Origin: an uncultured Prevotella sp.
Lineage (GTDB): Bacteria > Bacteroidota > Bacteroidia > Bacteroidales > Bacteroidaceae
DNA: 36,060 nucleotides
Direction: 5' to 3'
NCBI GenBank assembly: GCA_900550035.1
Contig: URQS01000033.1
Location: 1 to 36,060, forward strand
Part shown: positions 26,171-33,333 of the stretch, piece after piece
Position numbering within the stretch: position 1 is the stretch's first letter
Layout: each line of letters opens with the position of its first letter
Position numbers and translations under genes: made by a program
Notes under the pieces: generated by a model
Databases searched by the model: none
Seen by the model: the letters and a program-made list of their open reading frames with translations, nothing else
Told to the model about the DNA's origin: nothing

Positions 26171-27062
26171 ATTTAATTTTGTCGAATCCTTCACCAAACA
26201 CACCGTGGCAGAATGTCTGCGAAACAACGGCTTGTGGGTCGACCGCCTTGATTACGGCGAAGATGTCTTGCGATTCATACTTACGCGACAATACAACAAG
26301 CATCTCCACGTTTTCCTTGCTATACCATCCCTTACCTTCAATAACTGTAACGCCACGATTCACACGTCGGTTGATGGTGTCGGCTATTTCCTTATATTTC
26401 TTTGATATGATAAGGAACTGAACGGTCTGACGCGAGCCATTGACTACGAAGTCGCACACATAACTTGCAACCAGAGTGAACACAATACCGTAAACGATTG
26501 TCTCCATACTGTGGAAAAGCAAGTATGACGAACCGATGATGGTACAATCGATGAACTGCATTGCACGACCAAAGCTCAAATTAAAATGCTTAGTGAGCAA
26601 TACTGTCAAAATATCTGTACCACCAGTCGAACCGTTGTGAGAGAATACAACACCCAATCCGGCACCACACAACATACCACCTATCAAGACGTGCATAAAC
26701 TTATCTTCGCCTGCGGTAATGATCGGGAAAGCCTGGAACAAGGGCTGCAACGAACCAATAAATAACGAAAGTAAAAGTACGCCAACTATTGTACGCACCA
26801 CAAACTGTTTGGTCAGAGCGCTGAACGCTATGACAAGCAACGTTATGTTGAGCACAAAGATTGAAATACCAGCAGGTATATTAGTGGCATAGTATATCAA
26901 GGCTGACAAACCTGCTACACCACCCATCACAACTCTTTCTGGAAGAATAAAAGCTGTATATCCGATAGCATACAAAAGGATTCCGAACACAATGAACATA
27001 AAATCCTTCATATTGCTTTTACTAAATAAACGTTTTGAAATAGCGAATTTTTTTTCACCCAT
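26169..27062 (-). CDS. YitT family membrane protein (DUF161 plus DUF2179)
   Basis: The 297-residue protein has an N-terminal membrane part of about five to six segments (about 18-215) with the family motifs LPERVVMGGVAGLSALIYY and FSHNGSTGGTDILTVLL. A soluble C-terminal DUF2179 domain follows (about 220-297), with SRQTVQFLIISKKYKEIADTINR and GVTVIEGKGWYSKENVEMLVVLSR. The family is widespread, and its transported substrate is not established. No enzyme motif is seen. Confidence 0.92.
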   Translation of the reverse strand: MGEKKFAISKRLFSKSNMKDFMFIVFGILLYAIGYTAFILPERVVMGGVAGLSALIYYATNIPAGISIFVLNITLLVIAFSALTKQFVVRTIVGVLLLSLFIGSLQPLFQAFPIITAGEDKFMHVLIGGMLCGAGLGVVFSHNGSTGGTDILTVLLTKHFNLSFGRAMQFIDCTIIGSSYLLFHSMETIVYGIVFTLVASYVCDFVVNGSRQTVQFLIISKKYKEIADTINRRVNRGVTVIEGKGWYSKENVEMLVVLSRKYESQDIFAVIKAVDPQAVVSQTFCHGVFGEGFDKIK

Positions 27063-27095
27063 GATTGTAATAGTAAGTTAGTCGTTAATTGTGTG

Positions 27096-27103
27096 CAAAT
27101 GTA
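27096..27103 (-). promoter_or_regulatory. candidate -7 box of yitT
   Basis: On the - strand this reads TACATTTG, matching TAnnTTTG, 33 bases before the yitT start. No clear -33 element is seen at the usual spacing. Confidence 0.4.
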
Positions 27104-27171
27104 TATATTTTTTTTGAATCAGCCTAATAAATTCTGTCGATTGTTTAAAACCATACAAAAAAAACAATTCA

Positions 27172-28602
27172 TTACAACAATGGCGAAAGCAAGCGCAACA
27201 ATGATTCTACAAACCGATGTATGTACGGACGGTGGTGTAACTCACTGGCTTCACTGAAGTTGATACTGCAAGCCTCATCACGCATATATATATCCTTTAT
27301 GCGTAGAGCCGTCTGGCGGTCGTAGAAGAAGACATTTGCCTCGAAGTTGTTTTCAAAACTGCGGAAGTCGATGTTGGTAGAACCACATGTAGATATCCGG
27401 TCGTCGGCAACAAGCAGTTTGCTATGATTGAATTCCTTCTCATACAGCCTCACCTTAACACCTGCTTCCAACGTTTCGGTGACATACGACATGCTTGCCA
27501 GCTGTATGAGCCACGCATCACTGCGACGCGGTATCATCAGACGCACGTCGACACCTGCCAATGCTGCCGTGCGCATGGCAAACAGAACGGGTTCGGTAGG
27601 AAGGAAATACGGGGTCTCCATATATACATATCGCTTGGCTTCAAGCAATATGCGCACATATCCCTGCATTATATCGGGCCATTGACCAATGGGACTACTG
27701 GTAACTACCTGTGCCAATGAGTCATTGTCTATATGCCATGGCATAGGAGGATAGTAGCGACGATCGTTGATAAGAGTGCGGTCGACGAAATACCAGTCGA
27801 CAAGGAATGCACGCTGTAAGGCATATACTACACTGCCACGCAGACGCATATGGGTGTCGCGCCAAGGCAAACTACCGCCATGCAGTCCCTTCACATAACG
27901 CAATGCTATGTTCATGCCACCAATAAATCCTTGCGTTCCGTCGATGACACACACCTTGCGATGGTTGCGATAGTTGACCTTGCTGGTGAATGCAGGGAAT
28001 CGTACGGGCATAAACGAGCTCACCTTAACGCCAGCCTGACGCATACGATTGAAGAAGCGTTCGGGCACACGCCAGCATCCTACGTCGTCGTATATCAGGC
28101 GCACTTCTACCCCTTCGCGTGCCTTGGCAATGAGAGCATCGCTGACAAGACGACCCAATGGGTCGTCGGCTATGATGTATGTGTCGAGATGAATATGATT
28201 GGTAGCACCCTTTATTGCCTGCAACAGAGCAGGAAAGAACTGATAACCGTCGGTGTAGAACTCTACAGCATTGTCCTTGAACGGGAGCGCCAGACTCTGA
28301 TTGGTAAACAGTCGGACGAGTGAGGAGAAGTATTCGGGCATTCGCAGATTGCGCTGCTCTACAAATTCGAGCATCGAACGCTTGGACAACTGGTCAAGCG
28401 AGCGTCCTGATATAAGTTTCATCTTGCGCGTGTTCTGACCGAAGAAGATGTACAGCACAATACCAACAACGGGCACAAACAGCAACACCAGGACCCATGC
28501 TATGGTCTTGGCTGGCTGGCGGTTGTCCATCAATACTGTCAGCATGATGCCGACTATCACCGCTACGTACAGAACTATGAATATCCAATGAACGTATATC
28601 AT
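27172..28602 (-). CDS. cls: cardiolipin synthase, phospholipase D type
   Basis: This membrane enzyme condenses two phosphatidylglycerol molecules into cardiolipin. The 476-residue protein has two N-terminal membrane segments (about 3-22 and 32-54). Two phospholipase D HKD motifs follow: HRKVCVIDGTQGFIGGMN at about 212 and HSKLLVADDRISTCGSTNID at about 391, both complete. The length is normal. A repeat copy fills the region just upstream, so the promoter may lie inside that element; no TAnnTTTG box was recognised there. Confidence 0.93.
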   Translation of the reverse strand: MIYVHWIFIVLYVAVIVGIMLTVLMDNRQPAKTIAWVLVLLFVPVVGIVLYIFFGQNTRKMKLISGRSLDQLSKRSMLEFVEQRNLRMPEYFSSLVRLFTNQSLALPFKDNAVEFYTDGYQFFPALLQAIKGATNHIHLDTYIIADDPLGRLVSDALIAKAREGVEVRLIYDDVGCWRVPERFFNRMRQAGVKVSSFMPVRFPAFTSKVNYRNHRKVCVIDGTQGFIGGMNIALRYVKGLHGGSLPWRDTHMRLRGSVVYALQRAFLVDWYFVDRTLINDRRYYPPMPWHIDNDSLAQVVTSSPIGQWPDIMQGYVRILLEAKRYVYMETPYFLPTEPVLFAMRTAALAGVDVRLMIPRRSDAWLIQLASMSYVTETLEAGVKVRLYEKEFNHSKLLVADDRISTCGSTNIDFRSFENNFEANVFFYDRQTALRIKDIYMRDEACSINFSEASELHHRPYIHRFVESLLRLLSPLL

Positions 28603-28620
28603 ACTTCAGTTCCTCCTTTT

Positions 28621-28797
28621 GGGAGACGATGTGTCAAAACAGGAGTTATCGGAATTTAAGAAGAAGTTAATCCATTGACGATGGATGGTAGTTAACGGAC
28701 AAATGCTTTATTGTCCGCAATTTATACATATGTCCGCTAACTTCTGTTTACTACGGGCAAAGCCCTAACTTCCTCTAACTCCTATTTTGGCTCTCCA
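28621..28797 (-). repeat. dispersed repeat with terminal inverted repeats, copy 2 (MITE-like)
   Basis: This is an inverted copy of the element at 6282-6486. Shared parts include GTGTCAAAA at the left end, AAGAAGAAGTTAATCCAT, the palindromic ATGGATGG region, ACAAATGCTTTATT, CAATTTATACATATGTCCGCT, and AACTTCCTCTAACTCCTATTTTG at the right end (each pair read with copy 1 reverse-complemented). It lacks about 29 bases of copy 1, and its right end has drifted (TTTTGGCTC instead of TTTTGACAC). It occupies almost the whole gap between cls and queE. Confidence 0.8.
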
Positions 28798-28810
28798 CTC
28801 CTCAACTAAA

Positions 28811-29374
28811 TTACTTGAACCCTACAAGTTTGTGCGTCTGCAGCGACATTCGCCATTCGGGATGCTGCAGGATATAGTCGAAACAGCGCTTCACGATTTG
28901 AACGTTGCGTTCGGTATCCTGCACGTCGCAGGGTTGCAGATATTTGTAGTCGGCACTGATGCCGTGGTCGTCCGGTTTCTGAGTATCCTCTTCAAAGATA
29001 CACTTGAGTTCGTTGCATCGCTTGATGACGGTGTTGCCTTTGGGCGAACATGTTATCCAGTCGATGCCGTCTACTATCGGGTGTGTGCCGTTAGTCTCCA
29101 TTGCCAGTTCGTAGCCGTGGCTATGAAGAAGATCGACCAACTGCTTGTCGACTTGAAGCGAAGGCTCACCACCGGTCAGAACTACGAAGCGCGAGGGATA
29201 AGACTTTATCCGATTGAGAATATCCTCATCGCTCATCTCCTCATATTGCGAGAAGTCAGTGTCACAGAACGGACACTTCAGGTTGCATCCCGCAAAACGT
29301 ATGAATATGGCGGCACGTCCTGTGTTGCGCCCTTCGCCTTGCAATGAATAGAAAATATCGTTGACTCTTTTCAT
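28811..29374 (-). CDS. queE: 7-carboxy-7-deazaguanine synthase
   Basis: This radical SAM enzyme makes 7-carboxy-7-deazaguanine from 6-carboxytetrahydropterin in the queuosine pathway. I chose the ATG at 29374, giving the family start MKRVNDIFYSLQGEGRNTG and 187 residues; an ATG at 29398 would add eight residues. The radical SAM cluster motif CNLKCPFCDTDFS (Cys-x3-Cys-x2-Cys) is complete. Also seen are FVVLTGGEPSLQ and ELAMETNGTHPI. QueD, which makes its substrate, is just upstream. No queC or queF is in the window. Confidence 0.95.
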   Translation of the reverse strand: MKRVNDIFYSLQGEGRNTGRAAIFIRFAGCNLKCPFCDTDFSQYEEMSDEDILNRIKSYPSRFVVLTGGEPSLQVDKQLVDLLHSHGYELAMETNGTHPIVDGIDWITCSPKGNTVIKRCNELKCIFEEDTQKPDDHGISADYKYLQPCDVQDTERNVQIVKRCFDYILQHPEWRMSLQTHKLVGFK

Positions 29375-29439
29375 CTGTAACAGCATGCCAGTGTGCATGC
29401 AATGATTAAATGGTTGAATTATTCGTGTTATCAGAATTC

Positions 29440-29775
29440 TTAATCTTCAGCATCGTAGATGGCTTTGTTGCCCTCGCTCTCCTGCACCATGCAGCGATAG
29501 CACTGCGGTATCTGCTCGGTCACCCATCGCGCTATGTTTTCGGCTGTGGGATTGAAGGGCAATACCTCGTTGAGATTGGCATGGTCGAGACGTTCTTGCA
29601 CAAGTTGCTTGATGTGGGTGAAGTCTACCACCATTCCGTCGCTGTTCAGTTCGCGCGACTTGCAATAAACGGTGATAATCCAGTTGTGACCATGCAGGTT
29701 CTGACACTTACTCTCGTATGAGAGCTTAAGGCGATGACACGCCGAAATTTCAAGAGTCTTTTCGATGTAATACAT
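29440..29775 (-). CDS. queD: 6-carboxy-5,6,7,8-tetrahydropterin synthase
   Basis: This zinc enzyme converts dihydroneopterin triphosphate to 6-carboxytetrahydropterin for queuosine synthesis. At 111 residues it is a normal compact member. The zinc-binding histidines are visible in SACHRL and in LHGHNW, the catalytic Cys lies in ESKCQNLHGH, and DGMVVDFTHIK and LDHANLNE complete the pattern, with a C-terminal PTAENIARWV. It lies between dnaG and queE on the same strand, with 68 bases to dnaG and 65 to queE. Confidence 0.95.
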   Translation of the reverse strand: MYYIEKTLEISACHRLKLSYESKCQNLHGHNWIITVYCKSRELNSDGMVVDFTHIKQLVQERLDHANLNEVLPFNPTAENIARWVTEQIPQCYRCMVQESEGNKAIYDAED

Positions 29776-29807
29776 AATGTGTGTTGTTTTTGATTATTTA
29801 TATTTAT

Positions 29808-29835
29808 TACCGCAGGATTACTCCGACCTGCGGTA
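29808..29835 (-). terminator. hairpin after dnaG
   Basis: TACCGCAGG (29808-29816) pairs with CCTGCGGTA (29827-29835), a 9-base perfect stem with a 10-base loop. It starts 8 bases after the dnaG stop. The following sequence is A/T-rich but lacks a strong T-run, so it may only partly separate dnaG from queD-queE. Confidence 0.5.
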
Positions 29836-29843
29836 TATTGCGT

Positions 29844-31832
29844 TTACGCTATGATGTTGTTGCCCAACAGTCGGGCGAGTTTCGACCTCAACTCGTGGGC
29901 TGTCTTATATTCTTCCATAAGCTGCATGAGTCGATCGTGGTCGCCAGATGCTTGCGAAATCTGCGCTTGCAGCTGTCGCAGATGCTGCTCAAGATAGTCC
30001 ATTCGGAAATCGTTGAGCAGATGTTCGGTCTGCTGACGAAGGTTCTCGATGCGGTTTTCCTCCTCGGCTTTCAGCTCGTCCTTATTCTTCGGCTCAGCAT
30101 TGGCAGCACTTTTCTGCTCGTCGAGCATACGATATTTGTCAACACAAAGATCGGTGGCAATGCGCGATACGTCGATATCCTCATGATGGATGAAGAACTG
30201 TTCGGCATTAAAGTTCTCATCGCCACTATGCGCCACCGCCTCCTGAAGTATCTTTGCAAACAATGGATTGGCGAGTTTCAGTCCGTCAACACTCAGATTG
30301 TAGTCGATATACTGCGCTATATTAAGACTCATCACTCCACCGTCCTCAGTCTCTACATTATCATATATTATAGTGTCGCCATGACGTATGACCATTTCCA
30401 CAAGCATACGCTCCACCTTCGACGCCTGCTGCAATGGTGTTGTCTGGATTACTGTGGGCTGCGGAGTCTGTATGCGCTGCTGTTGCTGTGCGACACGCGC
30501 CTCCTCAGACGTACGCTCCTCACGGTTGTTGCGTATGAAACCGTTGAGAGTGTTGATAAGCGTAGCCTCGTTAAGGCCCATGCGCACCGAGCAGTCGTGT
30601 ATGTAGGTGTCGCGCAAGATGGGATTGATGACAAACGATATGCTGCGTATTATGGAGTTGATTGCCTCCGAACGCTTCAGCGGGTCACGCTCGTTGCGTA
30701 GCAGCAAGTCGGTCTTAAACTGTATGAAGTCGGTCTGATGCTCCTCGATATACTTACGGAAGTCGGCTGCCGTATGCTTGCGCGAGAACGAATCGGGATC
30801 GTCGCCATCCGGCAAGAGCAACACTTTAAGGTTCATACCCTCCGATAGCAGCATGTCGGTTCCACGCATAGCTGCATGGATGCCCGCTGCATCGCCGTCG
30901 TACAGCAGAGTGATGTTTGATGTGAAGCGATGGAGTATGTGTATCTGATGAATAGAGAGTGCCGTGCCCGAGTTTGCCACCACATTCTCAATGCCACACT
31001 GATGCATTGAGATGACATCGGTGTAACCCTCTACCATGAATACGCGGTCTTCCTTGGCTATTGCCTTCTTAGCCTGATACAAACCGTACAACTCACGGTC
31101 CTTGTGGTAAATCTCCGAGTCGGGCGAGTTGACATACTTCTGATTGACACCCTTTGTGCGCGAGTCGAGCAATCGGCCTCCGAATCCCACCACCTTGCCA
31201 CTGATACCAATCCACGGGAATATGACACGACCGGCATAACGGTCGATCAGTTCGCCACGGTCGTTCTTGTAGCAGATGCCTGTCTTCAGTATGAACTCCT
31301 CCTTGTAGCCCTTACCAAGAGCAGCAACGGCAAAAGCACGACGGTCAGCAAGGTCGTAACCAAGCTGGAACTTCAGTATTATGTCATCGCGAAACCCACG
31401 GCTGCGGAAATACTGCATACCGATGGCAATGCCGTCGGGGTCGTTCTGCATCTTGTCCTGGAAGTATTTCATCGCCCACTCATTGACAATGAACATACTC
31501 TCGCGCTCGCTCTGCTCACGCTTTTCGTAGTCGGTGAGTTCGCGTTCACGTATTTCGATATGATATTTGTTGGCAAGCCAGCGCAGAGCTTCGGGATAAG
31601 TCATCTGCTCGTGCTCCATCAGAAAACCTATCGGATTGCCTCCTTTACCACAACTGAAACAATGACACATGCCACGTGCAGGCGAAACATAGAACGATGG
31701 GGTCTTCTCATCGTGGAAAGGACACAGTCCCTTATAGTTCGCTCCACTGCGTCGCAGTGTGACAAACTCCGAAACTACCTCAACAATGTTGGCTGCATCC
31801 TTTATTCTTTCTACTGTAGCGTGGTCTATCAT
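29844..31832 (-). CDS. dnaG: DNA primase
   Basis: DNA primase makes RNA primers for replication. The 662-residue protein has the N-terminal CHC2 zinc finger (Cys37, His40, Cys58, Cys61 in CPFHDEKTPSFYVS and CHCFSCGKGG). The RNA polymerase core follows, with a TOPRIM domain at about 255-345 (VFMVEGYTDVISMHQCGI and LLYDGDAAGIHAAM). The C-terminal third (about 440-662) is helical and charged, as expected for the helicase-binding part. The length is normal. The leader of the gene holds a large nested inverted repeat. Confidence 0.96.
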   Translation of the reverse strand: MIDHATVERIKDAANIVEVVSEFVTLRRSGANYKGLCPFHDEKTPSFYVSPARGMCHCFSCGKGGNPIGFLMEHEQMTYPEALRWLANKYHIEIRERELTDYEKREQSERESMFIVNEWAMKYFQDKMQNDPDGIAIGMQYFRSRGFRDDIILKFQLGYDLADRRAFAVAALGKGYKEEFILKTGICYKNDRGELIDRYAGRVIFPWIGISGKVVGFGGRLLDSRTKGVNQKYVNSPDSEIYHKDRELYGLYQAKKAIAKEDRVFMVEGYTDVISMHQCGIENVVANSGTALSIHQIHILHRFTSNITLLYDGDAAGIHAAMRGTDMLLSEGMNLKVLLLPDGDDPDSFSRKHTAADFRKYIEEHQTDFIQFKTDLLLRNERDPLKRSEAINSIIRSISFVINPILRDTYIHDCSVRMGLNEATLINTLNGFIRNNREERTSEEARVAQQQQRIQTPQPTVIQTTPLQQASKVERMLVEMVIRHGDTIIYDNVETEDGGVMSLNIAQYIDYNLSVDGLKLANPLFAKILQEAVAHSGDENFNAEQFFIHHEDIDVSRIATDLCVDKYRMLDEQKSAANAEPKNKDELKAEEENRIENLRQQTEHLLNDFRMDYLEQHLRQLQAQISQASGDHDRLMQLMEEYKTAHELRSKLARLLGNNIIA

Positions 31833-31838
31833 TTGTCG

Positions 31839-31901
31839 TTAATGTTAACTATGCATTTTTGGCTTCATAACACAATAAGCCAAATACAAAGTTAACATTA
31901 A
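31839..31901 (-). promoter_or_regulatory. nested inverted repeat and candidate promoter in the dnaG leader
   Basis: Outer arms TTAATGTTAACT (31839-31850) and AGTTAACATTAA (31890-31901) are perfect reverse complements. Inside them TTTGGCTT (31858-31865) and AAGCCAAA (31877-31884) form a second perfect pair. On the - strand the right outer arm overlaps TAACTTTG (31894-31887), a match to the -7 consensus TAnnTTTG. No good -33 box is seen. The structure could be an operator or a leader RNA fold. Confidence 0.5.
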
Positions 31902-31969
31902 AATCTCAGACAGAGAAGCCTGCACAAGTTTTTTATCAAATTACAATATTATAGACGACTATTTTTTTA

Positions 31970-31977
31970 TAATTTTG
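31970..31977 (+). promoter_or_regulatory. candidate -7 box of the MFS transporter gene
   Basis: TAATTTTG matches TAnnTTTG, 29 bases before the start codon. No clear TTTG -33 element is seen. Confidence 0.4.
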
Positions 31978-32006
31978 CACAAGCGTAAAATTATATACAC
32001 ATTATT

Positions 32007-33227
32007 ATGAATATAAAATCAATAGGCAACAAGATTAAGGGCAACCCCACAATGACCGAAGGTACGGTGTATTCCATACTCGTTATTTGCGGAATTTCGC
32101 ATTTTCTCAACGATATGATTCAGTCAATCATACCGTCCATCTACCCTATCATCAAGGACAAGTTCGGCTTCTCGTTTGCACAGATAGGCATCATCACGCT
32201 TATTTTCCAGATGACTTCGTCGATTCTGCAACCATTCACGGGCCTCTATGCCGACCGTCATCCGCGTCCTTACGCATTGTCTATTGGTATGTGCTTCACG
32301 CTGACCGGACTGCTATTGCTCGCCTTTGCCGAGAATTATGTGCTCATACTGCTGGCGGTAAGCATCGTCGGACTGGGTTCGTCGATATTCCATCCCACCG
32401 CATCGCGAGTCACTCAGATGGCATCAGGAGGCAGAAAGAGTCTGGCACAATCCATATTCCAGGTTGGAGGCAACGGTGGTTCGGCTCTCGGACCGTTGCT
32501 TGCAGCCATCATCGTCTTGCCCTTTGGTCAGCACTCAATATCGTGGTTTGCACTGGCTGCACTGCTTGCAGCACTCATCATGGTGCGACTTGGCGCATGG
32601 TACAAGGCACGCTTAGCGTACATTGCCGTTCACAAGCAACGCAATCCGACATTGAACAACGATATTTCGAAGCGTGCCAAATACTGGGCATTGTTCATTC
32701 TCGTAATGCTTGTATTCTCAAAATACTTCTACACATCGTGCATTACGAGCTACTTCACATTCTTCCTAATCGACAAGTTCGGCGTGTCGGTGCAGGCATC
32801 GCAGATTTGTCTGTTTGTGTTTCTTGCAGCCTTTGCCATTGGTACGGTTGCAGGCGGAATGCTGGGCGACAAGTTCGGACGCAAATACGTCATCTGGTTC
32901 TCCATACTCGGAGCCGCCCCCTTCGCCCTTGCCATGCCGTTTGCCAACCTCGCATGGACCATTATATTCACATTCCTGTCCGGACTGATTATAGCCTCTG
33001 CCTTCTCGTCGATTGTAGTTTACGCTACCGACCTCATGCCCGACAAGATAGGAATGATAGCCGGCATATTCTTTGGACTGATGTTTGGTCTGGGCGGACT
33101 TGGTTCGGCTTTCTTCGGATGGCTTGCCGACAAAACCAGCATCGAATTCATATTCCGTGTGAGTTCCCTGCTACCTCTATTGGGCGTAATAGCAGGCTTC
33201 CTGCCGAATACACAGAAAAAGAAATGA
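32007..33227 (+). CDS. MFS transporter, fosmidomycin-resistance (Fsr)-like
   Basis: The 406-residue protein has about twelve membrane segments in two halves. The first half carries the Fsr-type start ISHFLNDMIQSIIPSIYPIIKDKFGFSFAQIG (about 30-61), then PFTGLYADRHPRPYAL (the MFS loop motif) and GSSIFHPTASRVTQMASGGRKSLAQSIFQVGGNGGSALGPLL. The second half has GGMLGDKFGRKYVIW, the repeated loop motif. E. coli Fsr exports fosmidomycin, but the natural substrate of such proteins is open. The ATG at 32007 was kept; a second ATG 45 bases later could also serve. GH20 follows after 106 bases. Confidence 0.88.
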   Translation: MNIKSIGNKIKGNPTMTEGTVYSILVICGISHFLNDMIQSIIPSIYPIIKDKFGFSFAQIGIITLIFQMTSSILQPFTGLYADRHPRPYALSIGMCFTLTGLLLLAFAENYVLILLAVSIVGLGSSIFHPTASRVTQMASGGRKSLAQSIFQVGGNGGSALGPLLAAIIVLPFGQHSISWFALAALLAALIMVRLGAWYKARLAYIAVHKQRNPTLNNDISKRAKYWALFILVMLVFSKYFYTSCITSYFTFFLIDKFGVSVQASQICLFVFLAAFAIGTVAGGMLGDKFGRKYVIWFSILGAAPFALAMPFANLAWTIIFTFLSGLIIASAFSSIVVYATDLMPDKIGMIAGIFFGLMFGLGGLGSAFFGWLADKTSIEFIFRVSSLLPLLGVIAGFLPNTQKKK

Positions 33228-33257
33228 CGTTAATGTTATAGTCTCACTTTTTTTGTT

Positions 33258-33265
33258 TATTTTTG
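33258..33265 (+). promoter_or_regulatory. candidate -7 box of the GH20 gene
   Basis: TATTTTTG matches TAnnTTTG, 68 bases before the start codon. No good -33 box is seen. T-rich surroundings make chance matches likely. Confidence 0.3.
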
Positions 33266-33333
33266 TACTGGAAAGAACACCCCACTTTAATAAGCCATTA
33301 TAATAATACAACCTACATTTCACTAAACAAACA

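Noticed and set aside
29399..29843. Possible preQ1 riboswitch controlling queD-queE.
   Set aside because: Only a short hairpin at 29808-29835 is seen; the compact preQ1 pseudoknot pattern was not recognised.
32007..33227. A functional link between the Fsr-like transporter and ispH (both related to the MEP pathway through fosmidomycin).
   Set aside because: They lie 15 kb apart in unrelated units, and the natural substrate of the transporter is unknown.
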